Both the position numbers and the translations under genes were made by a program. Positions 19,331 through 31,398 of a stretch of DNA of 64,000 nucleotides are shown here, one piece after another. Positions within the stretch are counted from its first letter, which is position 1, and every line of letters begins with the position of its first letter. The notes beneath the pieces were generated by a model that worked only from the letters and a program-made list of their open reading frames with translations, ran no database searches and had not been told where the DNA came from. Origin of the DNA: Channallabes apus (lineage: Eukaryota; Chordata; Actinopteri; Siluriformes; Clariidae); contig CM060112.1 in NCBI GenBank assembly GCA_030522415.1, positions 11,980,001 to 12,044,000 on the forward strand. The letters run 5' to 3'.

Positions 19331-19844
19331 GACAACTACGTGGCAAGGTTTTTCTTTCCCCACTGCCAAGCAGACAGCCTTCAGGAAAGGTCCACAGTGA
19401 GCCTTGCTTGACAAGATGTAGGGCCTCGTGTACTCCGTGTTACAGACAAGGCCTGGGCTCGGAAGGCCTCGGTCGGCGTTCCGAAAAAGAACTGATGGAT
19501 TATGGTTGGACACGAAATTCTCTCGGATTTCAAAAGTCAGGAACTGTCATAAAGTGCAGGACGGGAGTTTAAGACTTCTGAACTGACATCAGTGAAATGC
19601 TAATAAAGCTCCTTCCTGTAGCTGCACGGCTGAGGGTTTTTCTGGCTGTTATGTGTGGAACATTTGGGACTCGGTTGGCACGGAGTCACCTCATAAACCT
19701 GCCCTACATACTGACAAGTTGTGTGTTGGATTTTAACCTCATGTTTCAGGTGCAGAATATATATTTATACTGTATACAAACACGGCTAACACAAGACAAC
19801 TAACAGACACAAAACCTCACTTCATACGCTGTGAGAATTAAGTC

Positions 19845-20075
19845 CGTAAACGTCAAAGTGGTTGCGCTTGGAATTCTCCGAAGGGACTGAGACGGAGTAA
19901 GTAGAGAGAAGAAAAGGTGAGAAGGGGAAGGAGAATGTTGCTGTTGGATGACGGTACATGTCTCTTGGAACGGGTAAATAAGCAGAAGTCTGGGACGACC
20001 GCTCTACCTCTTACCTGATGATTTGCAACTGTAGAAGAAAATTGAGCACGCTGGTCAGGGTGTGAGGTGTTTATG
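19845..20075 (+). repeat. Diverged direct repeat, copy 1 (copy 2 at 21545)
   Basis: GAGAATGTTGCTGTTGGATG, then GGTAAATAAGCAGAAGTCTG and GCTCTACCTCTTACCTGATG recur with changes and small indels in the same order and orientation 1.7 kb downstream. It is non-coding and of unknown family. Confidence 0.75.
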
Positions 20076-20493
20076 TTACATAAAGCAAAGCTTTAAAGGA
20101 AATACCCCAAGCACTTTACTTACAGTAAGGCTATATGACACCTGCAGTACATAAGAACAGATTGACAGCAAAATGTTAGACATTTTTTAAAATGCGAAAA
20201 CTGCTACCTTATAAACCTTATAAACTTCCACACTTGAAACATACCACAGCATATATAAAGTGTCCACATTTCAGACAAAAAAAAAAACAAGGCCTCATGA
20301 AAAATCAATCACATTTGCTTCTTTCTGTCACATTATTAATGTTTCAAACCACATGGTGAACAAATGTGTTTACTGGATTTTAGGAGAATGTTGAAGCCCA
20401 GAAAAAGGATGTGTACCTTCTGTTACTTATAATATAATTAACACAGTATTAATGGTGTACAGGAGTTACACTATTGAGGCTAAATTGCATAAA

Positions 20494-20921
20494 GTGGTGC
20501 CTCGTCATACAAATTCAATCCATTCCGTAGACGATTTTTTAATGCGAAATTTCATATTCCGAAATGCATTTTCCCATAGGAAATAATGTAAATTCAGATA
20601 ATCTGTTCCACCTACTCAAAAACATGATCAATATTACCAATTTCTAACACTATAATATTTTTCTGGCATATAAAAATAATTAAAACATTTATAAAAGACA
20701 TGTAAATGAAGAAAAATATTAAATAAATAGTCATTAGACATCTTGGCACCGGCTGCTCCCTTTTCTTCTTGCTGCCGTCCTTGCTAACATTTTTAGGACC
20801 CATGATGCTTCCTCTTCACTAAATCTTTAAATCTATAAAAAAAAAAAATTATATATATATAAAAAAAATTTTGGCATTTGTGCAAGATTTTGCATTTTGT
20901 GCAAGGTTTTGTGAAGAGGAA

Positions 20922-20962
<41 letters not shown>

Positions 20963-21108
20963 CTTGCTTGGCTTGGACTTCTATGTATGTGCAACATAGC
21001 AAGTGTTCAGTTCGGCTTCGCATGCCGAGTCAAATTTGTTGCAAAATTGCAGTTCTTAAGGAAAAAAATCGCATAAGGCTGGGAGTTTGCATGCTGAGGT
21101 GTACCATT
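20494..21108 (-). mobile_element. pogo/Tigger-like non-autonomous element with inner (TA)n
   Basis: The ends GTGGTGCCTCGTCATACAAA and, inverted, ATGGTACACCTCAGCATGCA form inverted repeats of the GTGGTACCTCG type. On the - strand a short segment from 20803 reads MGPKNVSKDGSKKKRE, resembling the N-terminus of Tigger-type transposases, and then breaks down. A (TA)n run lies at 20923-20960. CTTCCTCTTCAC at about 20810 and GTGAAGAGGAAG at about 20911 form an inner hairpin. The superfamily is inferred. Confidence 0.5.
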
Positions 21109-21544
21109 GTACCTAAATAACAACAAATAACTGCCACTGTGAGTTGGAGTTATAGCTTTTTGCAAAATCAGACAAAATCTGATTATACACTAATATAAAC
21201 AATAAAACTATTTTGGCATTTGTGCCTTTTAACACACTTAAAGACAACATGAACAAATTATTTTCTATGTTTGCAAAAGTTATTTTTTAATTTGGAGAGA
21301 GAGAGAGAGAGAGACTGCTTTCCTCATCTTCAAAAATGGAGTTATCTCATTTTGCTGTCAAACCGTTCATGTGCTCTTCATGACACCTGGCATAAATATT
21401 TACAAAAGCTCATTCCAACACTCTGTACTTGTCAAAGGAACTGACATCAATATTGTGTCATTGTGATGTTAGGTTAACCCAACAGCACAGTCAAGTGGTA
21501 GATTTTTGTTGACATTAAGTTGCGTTATGATGCTTTCAACTATG

Positions 21545-21760
21545 AAAGTCAAGGTATTTTTCAAAGACAGCAAGCTGGAGTACGCAGAGTGAGGAAAAGG
21601 CGAGAAGGAGAATGTTGCTTTTGGATGAATGGGGTGATTTTCTTTTCGATCCGGTAAGTAAGCACAAGTCTGAACCAGCTGCTCTACCTGTTAGCTGATT
21701 ATTTAATATTGTAGATGAAAACGCTCCTCGGTGTAACGGTGCTCAGGGTGGGGAAGGTGT
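21545..21760 (+). repeat. Diverged direct repeat, copy 2 (copy 1 at 19845)
   Basis: GAGAATGTTGCTTTTGGATG, then GGTAAGTAAGCACAAGTCTG and GCTCTACCTGTTAGCTGAT match copy 1 in order. A Tigger-like element lies between the copies. Confidence 0.75.
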
Positions 21761-22399
21761 GTGTCTGTGTGTGTATACATAAAGGTGGGCTTAAATTACA
21801 GGATATGTGGTCTGGCCACTAAAAAAGAACTGCAAAGTAATGTTTATAAAAATAGCACTGACCTATGTGTGTCTTTCAACGGCCTCCTTCTAACCCCGTG
21901 GCCATTACGCCGCTCTGATGTAGCTTTGTGGTGCGGTGGGCAGCTTCTGAATAAGACATACTGTTCTTTCGGCATGAAGGAGTGTGCACTACGCTTACAG
22001 CCGTGCTCCTCCACCCTGAGCTCATATTAAAGAAACTCCGGTGTATTTGTCTAAGCCACGGTCTCACGTCTTGATGCTCCTCCAGCCGAGACCACATGTT
22101 TGGAAAGAGCTCCGGTTTCTGTCGTGGCACTTGAAGCAGGCAAGAAAGCCACGATTTTACAACCACCTGAAAGTAGATGGTAGCCTGCCATTTTAACAGT
22201 TTAATGAATGTAAGGTCTTTTTTTCATTTTAATGTGCACATTTTTTTCTGGCCATATTGCACCAGTGAGAGGAGATTATCTAAGAAAGAGCCAAGTCAGT
22301 AAATCGTAATGTTAAGAGTGCGTCAGGTGTTCTTTTAGCAAAAGACAATGCACAAAAGAAGATGGTAACGTTGAAATTTGTTTTGTTTTATTTTCGTGA

Positions 22400-22614
22400 A
22401 TATACTTTACTTAATGCTACATGGAATGCAAGAACTTGCAAAAACATTTATGAAGGTTTATTCCATCAGTCATAAAGAAACATATACTGTAGCAGACACA
22501 TCTTAATATCAACTGTTCAAAGGAGTTAAAAGGATTATTGGATATTTTGAAAGCAATAGAAATCAGGAAAGACCATGGAATTAAAAGGTGTGTCCAAACT
22601 TTTGACGGGTTAGT
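22400..22614. mobile_element. Tc1 terminal fragment
   Basis: GGTGTGTCCAAACTTTTGAC at 22588-22607 is the terminus of a Tc1 family whose opposite-facing end occurs at 30682. The preceding GAAGGTTTATTCCATCAGTC region is non-coding. Confidence 0.6.
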
Positions 22615-22775
22615 CAAAATATTATAATATATTATAAAGGATATTCAAATATTATAAAGAATACTTATGTAAATTGGATATTTTAGCTTTTGAATAAATT
22701 AACCAAAAGAAAAAGGAAAAAAAAAAGAAGCTATAAACTTTGTCATTGTGGAGTACTGTGTGTAGAATAGATATT

Positions 22776-22779
<4 letters not shown>

Positions 22780-22827
<48 letters not shown>
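22780..22827 (+). repeat. (ATCT)n microsatellite
   Basis: Eleven to twelve perfect ATCT units. Confidence 0.95.
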
Positions 22828-22954
22828 AATTTATATACAGGAATCAAATAAGAGCAAACAACAGAGCTCTGTATACTCTCACTGGCTCTTACAATAGTTA
22901 TCATTTTTCTTCTCATCATGAGCTGTAGTAACATTGTAGTGTTTACATTTCATA

Positions 22955-23400
22955 ATTATTAAAGGTCCCATATTTTACTCGTTAACAAGTGAACACAGGT
23001 CTCAAAGCTTCCCTAAAGTGTTCCCCTAAAGTGATGTTCCAGTTGGAATACCCTTCAGATAATGTTTCACTCCTCTTATAAATGCACTGTTTTAGTGTCT
23101 ATGTAAATGAGCTATTGATGAAAGTAGGCCACGCCCCTTTGAGAGAACAGCACAGCTGGGTAGAACTGAGGAATAACCCAAAGGAGTGACTTTTTAAAAA
23201 GTAGAAATAAAAAATAATGAAAAAGGATATAGAGAAAAGTGAACAAATTTCAAATAACCGTTACCGCTGTGATCCAGCGAGCTATAACGACACGTCACAT
23301 AATGAATCCACAGATTTCCTTCGGGGGGAAAAGCTGAGGTAACTCTTCCATACCATGCACTGTAATTTCCATTTGGGACGTTTAGCTGACGAAGGGCACG
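22955..23400. repeat. Possible old MITE
   Basis: TAAAGGTCCCATATTTTAC and GTAGGCCACGCCCCTTTGAG are wordings I associate with dispersed teleost DNA repeats. No clear inverted ends are seen. Confidence 0.3.
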
Positions 23401-23836
23401 TTTAAAAGTGTGCTTTTATTTTGTGATTGATTAATTAAATTACAAAAGAGGATACCCAGTGAAGAAATGGAACACTCAATAAACAAACTGTAATGCAGGA
23501 AGGAAAGTTACTCGAAATAGCACAACCTTCAGATGAGTAAGGGGAAAGTGTGGCACTATGATGGAAATGTACCAGCCTTGATTCGCCTCTTTTTCATTGC
23601 TAAGTCTTGCTTAAGGTCAGTGACTGCATGAGTGTGCCCGCTGCTGATGCTCTGCCAAAGCCTTCTTTTTTTCAACTGCGTTTAAATCTGTGTACCTCGG
23701 GCCCAACCCATAACACCACCACTCGCTTTATTCACTAATTATAGCAGTCACACACACAAGATCAATATAATGTTTCCTAAAGGATTAGTGGATAAAAACT
23801 TGGCTTCAACCACTATCAAAATGAAAAGCTGGAAAT

Positions 23837-23837
<1 letters not shown>

Positions 23838-23887
<50 letters not shown>
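23838..23887 (+). repeat. (GA)n microsatellite
   Basis: About 24 perfect GA units. A (GT)n run of about 19 units follows at 24127-24166. Confidence 0.95.
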
Positions 23888-23891
<4 letters not shown>

Positions 23892-24128
23892 TTGATGGAC
23901 ACGGATAGGGACAAAACCTTTCTCTGTGACACTGAGGACAGTGTGAGCTGAAAGGCTCCATACAGGAGACTTGAGAGTCTGTACTGATGGAGCCAGAGTC
24001 CATTGAGGAGCTCAGCTGAGCCACACATTCAGTCTGCCTGAACTCCTGCCCTTATCACATGTCCGGGTCACGCCAACACCTGATACCAACACAATGCGCC
24101 TCTCAATCCTGCTTAAACTAGACCCTGT

Positions 24129-24167
<39 letters not shown>

Positions 24168-24503
24168 CATGGACATGGAAACTTTTTTTCTTACACTGCA
24201 GCTTTTGTTTAAAAAAAAAAAGAAGAATTTTAAGAAGAAAGTAAATGAGGTGAAAAAGGTTCCTTTTGGTTATGGAGTTTAGGGCTGGGGTTTGACTCAG
24301 GTGCAGAGTGTTAGTTAGTTGCATTAATAGTCATTGTAACAGGATTGTAAGGCAACGCTTAGCTGATTCCCACTATTTAAGCTTTAACCTCACAGATCCA
24401 CTCATCCTGACAGCCTGGATTTAACAGAAAACAAAAGCTGCGCTACATCCTTATGGAAAATGGACAAACTGATTGTTTTTATCATTTCACTATTATAACA
24501 CTA

Positions 24504-25874
24504 CAGGTCCTTCTCAAAAAATTTGCATATTGTGATAAAGTTCATTATTTTCTGTAAACATTAGACTTTCATATATTTTAGATTCATTACCCACAACTGA
24601 AGTAGTTCAAGCCTTTTGTTGTTTTAATATTGATGATTGTGGCGTACAGCTCATGAAAACCCAAAATCCCTATCTCAAAAAATTAGCATATCATGAAAAG
24701 GTTCTCTAAACGAGCTATTAACCTAATCATCTGAAACAACTAATTAACTCTAAACACCTGCAAAAGATTCCTGAGGCTTTTAAAACCTCCCAGCCTGGTT
24801 CATTACTCAAAACCGCAATCATGGGTAAGACTGCCGACCTGACTGCTGTCCAGAAGGCCATCATTGACACCCTCAAGCAAGAGGGTAAGACACAGAAAGA
24901 ACTTTCTGAACGAATAGGCTGTTCCCAGAGTGCTGTATCAAGGCACCTCAGTGGGAAGTCTGTGGGAAGGAAAAAGTGTGGCAGAAAACGCTGCACAACG
25001 AGAAGAGGTGACCGGGCCCTGAGGAAGATTGTGGAGAAGGACCGATTCCAGACCTTGGGGGACCTGCGGAAGCAGTGGACTGAGTCTGGAGTAGAAACAT
25101 CCAGAGCCACCGTGTACAGGCGTGTGCAGGAAATGGGCTACAGGTTGCAAATTTTGCATGTCATTCGGAAATCAAGGTGCCAGAGTCTGGAGGAAGACTG
25201 GGGAGAGGGAAATGCCAAAATGCCTGAAGTCCAGTGTCAAGTACCCACAGTCAGTGATGGTCTGGGGTGCCATGTCAGCTGCTGGTGTTGGTCCACTGTG
25301 TTTTATCAAGGGCAGGGTCAATGCAGCTAGCTATCAGGAGATTTTGGAGCACTTCATGCTTCCATCTGCTGAAAAGCTTTATGGAGATGAAGATTTCATT
25401 TTTCAGCACGACCTGGCACCTGCTCACAGTGCCATAACCACTGGTAAATGGTTTACTGACCATGGTATTACTGTGCTCAATTGGCCTGCCAACTCTCCTG
25501 ACCTGAACCCCATAGAGAATCTGTGGGATATTGTGAAGAGAAAGTTGAGAGACATAAGACACAAGAATCTGCAAAAGGTTTCCCGACCAAGTATTGAGTG
25601 CATAACTGAACATAATTATTTGAAGGTTGACTTTTTTTTGTATTAAAAACACTTTTCTTTTATTGGTCGGATGAAATATGCTAATTTTTTGAGATAGGGA
25701 TTTTGGGTTTTCATGAGCTGTATGCCACAATCATCAATATTAAAACAATAAAAGGCTTGAACTACTTCAGTTGTGTGTAATGAATCTAAAATATATGAAA
25801 GTCTAATGTTTATCAGTACATTACAGAAAATAATGAACTTCATCACAATATGCTAATTTTTTGAGAAGGACCTG
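24504..25874 (+). mobile_element. Tc1 transposon, 1371 bases, both ends and TA duplication intact, transposase disabled
   Basis: TA at 24502-24503 and 25875-25876 flank CAGGTCCTTCTCAAAAAATT and its inverted copy. The terminal repeats are about 190 bases, with inner copies of the CTCAAAAAATTAGCATAT motif (the IR/DR layout). The gene starts at 24821 (MGKTADLTAVQKAIIDTLKQ). It keeps the helix-turn-helix SERIGCSQSAVSRHL and a GRPR-type region. Near 25148-25160 a deletion with frame change removes the segment that should carry the first catalytic Asp. The second Asp (FQHDLAPAH) and the Glu (NPIENLW) remain in the other frame. A further deletion near 25560 removes the C-terminal part. It could be mobilised only by an outside transposase. 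Confidence 0.95.
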
Positions 25875-25875
25875 T

Positions 25876-26502
25876 ATGTTGTGCTACATCATATCAAACA
25901 ATGAGCTAAATTAACCTGCTACCTAGCAAACAAGCCACTTCAGTCTCCACAACATCAACATGCTTCAGTAACTCTTAACACACAAACTGTAAACTAGCAG
26001 CTAGCTGGGTAAGCTTAGCTTAGTTCATGAAGCAATTTTTCTATCACTGCACTGATGCTGTGGATGATTCACATAAACGGACATGAAGACATTTAACAAA
26101 TTATTGATATGGTAAAGTATTCTGTAAGAAGACATTTATTTATCATTTGTAGAAGGAGTCTCCGCTTTTAGAACTTTTTTGGCTTTTCATCTTCTTCTGT
26201 AGCATGAATAGCTGCTAGCATAAATTACATATTTATTTTTAAGTTAGACAGGTTTGTGGAGAACAGCTAAACATATCAACTATAAATCATGTATTTTGGA
26301 TAAATAGCATCTGTTGTTTAGTTTAGAATTGGCAAATTGCTGTGGTTAAGTATCTCTGCTTTACATTAGGCTTCACCACACCATCCAAATGTTGATTATT
26401 TTCCAATAACATGCACCCAAGAGTTTTATTTCTTAAAGGGGACATAAGTTTACTTTTTAATCATTTTTAGACATTTAGATTGTCAGTGTACACTTACAAC
26501 CC
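25876..26502. other. Non-coding, nothing firm
   Basis: AT-rich. The flank of the SINE at 26514, continuing at 26893-27170, may belong to an older repeat (TATTGTGACCTCATATAAG), but no ends were defined. Confidence 0.4.
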
Positions 26503-26513
26503 AAAAGAAACAT

Positions 26514-26881
26514 TCATTCATTCATTCATTTTCTATACCGCTTAATCCTGTGTTCAGGGTCGCAGGGGACCTGGAGCCTATCCCAGGAGACTTCGGGCAC
26601 TAGGCGGGGTACACCCTGGACAGGGTGCCAATCCATCGCAGGGCACACACACATACACACACTCACACACCCAATCACACACTACGGGCAATTTAGGAAC
26701 GCCAATTAGCCTAACCTGCATATCTTTGGACTGTGGGAGGAAACCGGAGTAACCCACCAAGCACGGGGAGGACATGCAAACTCCATGCACACAGAGACGG
26801 GAATCGAGTCTGGCTGGGGAATCGAACCCAGACCCTGGAGGTGCAAGGCGACAGTGCTAACCACTACACCACCGCGCCGCT
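26514..26881 (-). mobile_element. Full-length SINE with perfect 11-bp TSD
   Basis: It has the same family layout as 16425, reversed: (CATT)n tail at the left, CGGCGCGGT-type head at the right. AAAAGAAACAT at 26503-26513 recurs at 26882-26892. It carries A and B boxes like the reference copy, with a small deletion in the CTCCGGGTACTCCGG region. Confidence 0.92.
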
Positions 26882-27204
26882 AAAAGAAACATGAGAAAGC
26901 AAATCATTCCTATTGGCCAGAGCATAAACAAGCCAAGTAGATTTTCTCCTTATTGTGACCTCATATAAGAAAACCCCATCTCTTAGCTTGTTACTCACTT
27001 CTGCTATTCTCTGGATGGGGTGTGGCTCAGCGGTAGCCAATTTACATAGACAATGAAACAGTGCATTCGGAAGAGGAGTGAAATGGATCGCATTTGATGT
27101 ACTGTATGATAAAAACGCTTTATCTAAGGGGTATTTCAGCTGGAGCATGAACACACACTTTGGGGAAGCTCTATGATTTCTTTCAATTGTTAAAGAAATT
27201 ATAA

Positions 27205-27290
27205 GGACACTGGTGGCTCAGTGGTAGTTCTGTGCTGGGAGGATTGCGATCAAGTTGCGATCAGATGGTCTCCTGTGGCGGACCCTCGAT
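27205..27290 (+). repeat. Possible SINE head remnant
   Basis: GGTGGCTCAGTGGTAG and nearby text resemble a tRNA-derived head; a second trace, GGTGGCTTAGAGGTTAG, lies at 27993. The body is missing in both. Confidence 0.3.
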
Positions 27291-28287
27291 TTGACCAGTC
27301 AAAAGATGTTAAAGAAATAGTAAAATACTGTATGGGAACTTTTAAATAATAAAAAAATTTTTTAAGAAGTTTATTAGTATAATCACAAGACGATTATTTG
27401 GAACGCTGCAAAATTGTTAGTGCACGTACTGTACAGTATATTTACCATTTAGTCTTAAAATATTGTAACTTTCCACAAATAGCAGGAGTGAAGCCGAAAC
27501 CTGGAGAAGAATTTAGCGGCATGAAACGAACACAAGTGTAAATCTAATGTTTGAAGACTTAGAGCAGCGTATCACATGGTCCCAAAGGAAAAGCTTCATT
27601 TCAAACATGACTGGAACCGACTGCTGAATGAGATCCTTTTTGACAAATTATCGAGATTAATATTTAATTGAGCACAGCCAGTCTTTTTACACCAAGCAGA
27701 TTATTTCTCAGGCATTGCTGACCCTGCATTAAAACGTCATGGTAGACAACACAAGGGAACTGTTTATCTGTTATTCCTGTATTAGTGTCACAAATGCATG
27801 CATTTGTCATGTAGTAAATGGTGCCGGTTGCTGAAGCTGGGATTTCTTACAGGCTTTACGGGGGAATCGAGGTGCAGGATCAGGAACAGTGTGTGTGTTC
27901 AGTTAAGCAGGTCAGATTTATGCAACAAAATTGAAGTGCGCTGTTCTTTACACTAATAAAGTAATAATTGAGAACAAGAGCTTGGAATGATGGGTGGCTT
28001 AGAGGTTAGACTTTATTATATGCAGTAAACAACACTCAAATAATATTAGTTTCTTCGCAGTGCAATAATCTAACATTGGGTGTCTGAAGTGGATGGGAAT
28101 GCAAGCTAGTTTTATAAACTATGGTAAAGTCAGGCTTGAAAGAGAAAGTACTGTAGCATCGCACATTTTATAGATAACCGACTGTTGAATGGAACTTCCT
28201 GCACTTCAGGAGGCCGGCTTGTGGCTTGTGTTTTCCATACAACTATGGCTGGTTGAGAAATATTTTTTTGAGATCCTTTTTCAAAAA

Positions 28288-28500
28288 CCTCCAGGTTCCG
28301 GGTTCGATTCCCGCCTTGGGTTTGTGTGTGGAGTTTGCATGTCCTCCCCATGCTTGGTGGGTTTCCTCTGGGTACTCTGGTTTCCTTCCACAGTCAAAAG
28401 ACATGATTAGGCTAATTGGCGTTCCCAAAGTGCCCTGTCCAGGGTGTACCCCACCTTGTACCAGATGTCTCCTGGGTTAGGCTCCAGGCTCCCCACATTG
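28288..28500 (+). mobile_element. SINE copy lacking the head
   Basis: The copy starts at CTCCAGGTTCCGGGTTCGAT (B box) and runs through GTTTGCATGTCCTCCCCATG to GTTAGGCTCCAGGCTCCCC. The A-box half is absent and the (GT)n body is shortened. Confidence 0.8.
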
Positions 28501-29345
28501 CTTCATCTGAATGGCTGTTTGGTGAACCGGCTCGGATTTACAAAATTACTAAGAAAGGTGAAAGACTTTGCAGTTTCCTCAACAATGACATATGATTCGT
28601 CCACCATTTCCAATTTTTGCGTCATAGAATTTATTTGAGAAATTCTCTTTTGCATGAAAAATAGTAGTTTCTTTTGGGATCACGTCAAAACAAGTAGTTA
28701 CTTTAAAAAATAAAAATAAAAAAAAGTAGTTTAGTGTTCTTTACAGAAGTGTTGGCATAATTGTGCCTCCTCTTAGCAGTGGAGAGAAGCTTGTAGCTGG
28801 AGGACCTGTATTTTGGGAAGTGCTGGAAGCACTCTGATTCATGTGGTGTGCAAAGAGAATAAACAGTGTGGGCTGAATTACAGTACATGTCCATGTCAGA
28901 GAGATGTTTACAGTAGCTTAATGCGATCTCCTCAGGCAATGACGCTCCTGCCAAGACACATACACAGCGTTCAGGGTCAGACAATCCCCTTTAAGTACAT
29001 ATGCAGATACACAGCACTGAAAAGAAAAGCACCGACTGGTATGCAAACACTCGAGCCACACTAAAGCAACAGACGCACATACTCACACTTTGCGTTGTTA
29101 AATTGAAAATGAAGATAACAATCGCGTAAATAGAAACACACATTCGCACTCTCGCACACAGCCCCAGAGAGAGCAGACCTCTGATCATTAATCACCTGAA
29201 AATGTCTCCACTTCTATTTTCCACTGCCATGAGAGAGGCAGATCCAAACTCCTGGAGAGGCTCAAACTATTTTCCCCTCCGTGCACTTCCAACTTTCTTG
29301 CTTCATTCACTCTGTAGTGGTTCACTGCTCGTTATTGGTTACGTT

Positions 29346-29381
<36 letters not shown>

Positions 29382-29514
29382 TCAAGCATCCTGACAACAG
29401 GGGGTCAATACAAAGTGAGGAAAAGAAAAAAAATGCTAAAGTCATAAAAGGGCCAAGAAATGTAAGCAGCTAATGTGTCCCAGCTAATTCTTGGCAGCTG
29501 GAATGCTGAAAGTG
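28501..29514. other. Non-coding, nothing recognised apart from the (TTTC)n tract
   Basis: Unique-looking AT-rich text; short open frames lack any domain wording. Confidence 0.5.
29343..29384 (+). repeat. (TTTC)n microsatellite
   Basis: About ten perfect TTTC units. Confidence 0.95.
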
Positions 29515-29670
29515 TACACTGCTCAGCAATAACATTAAAACCATCTGCTTAATACTGTGCAAGTCCCTCTTGTGCTGCCAAAACAGCTCTGTCCCATCAA
29601 TGCACAACTCCACAAGACCTCTGATGGTGTGCAGTGGTATCCAGCACCAAGACGTTAGCGGGAGATCCTG
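29515..29670 (-). mobile_element. Tc1 relic, 3' end (same family as 18352)
   Basis: GCTCAGCAATAACATTAAAA is the terminus. TGTGCTGCCAAAACAGCTCT, then CAGCACCAAGACGTTAGC, are the reversed 3' coding end of the family. The matching 5' half lies at 30085-30560, so this is probably one element with a replaced middle. Confidence 0.7.
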
Positions 29671-29829
29671 TAGCCCTTAAAACCAAGAGCCATTTAGCTT
29701 TTTTTTTTTTGCATTTAAAAATTGGTAATAAAGTCCATATTTCAGTTGAATTAAGCAGAATGTGTCCCAAGAAATTCTTGGCAACTTTGGTAATGAAGGT
29801 GGTACCTAATAAATGCTACTGTGTTCATC

Positions 29830-30060
29830 GTATTATGATACACACACCAAGGTACAGTACTACCGCTGTAGGTTAGGTTCTATTGATGTGCCATAGAACC
29901 TACCATGCTATTCACCAAAGTACAGTGGTACACAGTGAATGCCATAGTACCTACTGTACACCTGTCCACTGGGTCCAACCATAGAATTTTCCAAAGTTCC
30001 ATGGTAAGACCCTGGTATATTAAAGTATTTACCACAGTAAACTATAACACATACCATAGT
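29830..30060. repeat. Palindrome-rich GGTAC/CATGG repeat between the two Tc1 parts
   Basis: Repeated short words such as CCAAGGTACAGTACTACC, CATAGAACCTACCATG, AAGTTCCATGGTAAG and ACCATAGTAAAG occur in both orientations. This suggests a foldback or degenerate inverted-repeat element inserted in the Tc1 relic. Confidence 0.4.
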
Positions 30061-30084
30061 AAAGATTTCATATGAGATTACACA

Positions 30085-30560
30085 GAGCATCACTCGTCCT
30101 CCCCCGTCTTCACTTTCCCCCCACTGTGTCGCCTAGTGCCATCTTTACCCCAGGACACCAACAGGCGCAAACACACTCAGGAGGCCACAAAGAAAATGTG
30201 ATTCATCAGATCAGGTCACCTCCTCCCATTGCTTTATGGTCCAGTTCTGATACTCACGTGGCATTGGTGTTTCAGGGATGGATGAGTCAGCATGGGCACT
30301 TGCTGTCCAATCGATTTAGTGCTACAGTCGCTCTTCTGTTGGATCAGACCAGATCGAATAGCCTTTGCTCCACATGTGCACCCATGACCCTGTCACTCTT
30401 CGCCACTTGCTGCAGGTACTAACTACCGCATACCAGGTCGACCACAGAAGACCTGCAACTTTGTAGGTGATCTGACCCAGTCGTTCAGCCCTTATCAAAA
30501 TGGCTAAGAATCACGAGGTCTCGATTTTTCCTGCTTTTCCAGCACATCAACCCTTAAAAT
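30085..30560 (-). mobile_element. Tc1 relic, 5' half (same family as 18352)
   Basis: Reversed, it holds the landmarks TTCATCAGATCAGGTCACC, ATGGTCCAGTTCTGATACTC, CGCTCTTCTGTTGGATCAGA and TGACCCAGTCGTTCAGCC. It ends in TTTTTCCTGCTTTTCCAGCA. No open frame of useful length remains. Confidence 0.7.
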
Positions 30561-30681
30561 AATTTCTACAGATTATGAATGTTGATGTTTAGCAGATGAT
30601 CTATACACACTGTAGTACACACTGTAGTACTAAGGAAATGGTCCTGACTATATTTAAGTGATGTACCAAACATCCAACATA

Positions 30682-30885
30682 CACTACCAGTCAAAAGTTT
30701 GGACACGAGTTTGGATTTATTTTTCACATTCCAGGACAAAACTGGATTTTTTCAAACTATGAAATGACATAATATTAGTTACTCATTCAAGTGAGATTGT
30801 TGCATATCGTGGTTGCCTTTAGTGTTGTTTTACAGTGAATACATAAATATAAATCACAAAAAAACAATGTGTCCAAACTTTTTTT
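30682..30885. mobile_element. Short Tc1-type MITE
   Basis: CACTACCAGTCAAAAGTTTG at the left, after a TA, and GTGTCCAAACTTTT at the right are inverted. About 200 bases of non-coding sequence lie between. The family is the one at 22400. Confidence 0.7.
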
Positions 30886-30899
30886 TTCTTTGGACCTTC

Positions 30900-31367
30900 A
30901 CACATCATCATTATGCGAGATTACGATGTACATCACATGTTCAGTTTGTGGTCCAAAGAGTGACTGCAAAAGCACATGAAGAGGATTTTACATGGCTGGA
31001 GTTTTGTGTTTATGTTTATGCAAAAATCTGTGGTAGGTTTGGTGTCGGATGTGGACGTTTGGATAATTCTAATATATTTACATCTGTTTTTTTTGTAAAT
31101 ACACAGAAAATGTCAAACATTTCAAGAAAATGTTGTTTATGTGTCATGGATAAAATAATTACCCAGGATTTTTCTAGTCTGTATAGCACACCAGGTAATA
31201 TCTATAACACGACTCGAATATGGGAATCACGTCCCAAAAATGTTGAACTTTCAAAATGAGCATATTATTATTTTGGTCATAGAACCAACCGAAAACAGCA
31301 ATAAAAACATGTGATCATGTTTATCTGATGTTTTCTGCCTATGTGACCCTTTTTCTAATTCTTTGCT

Positions 31368-31398
<31 letters not shown>

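Noticed and set aside
22780..22827. Regularly spaced short repeats suggestive of a CRISPR array
   Set aside because: Pure tetranucleotide microsatellite in a vertebrate genome. No spacers.
30813..31259. Open frame of 148 codons
   Set aside because: It starts in Tc1-type terminal sequence, and composition and wording match no family. No splice sites or neighbours support it.
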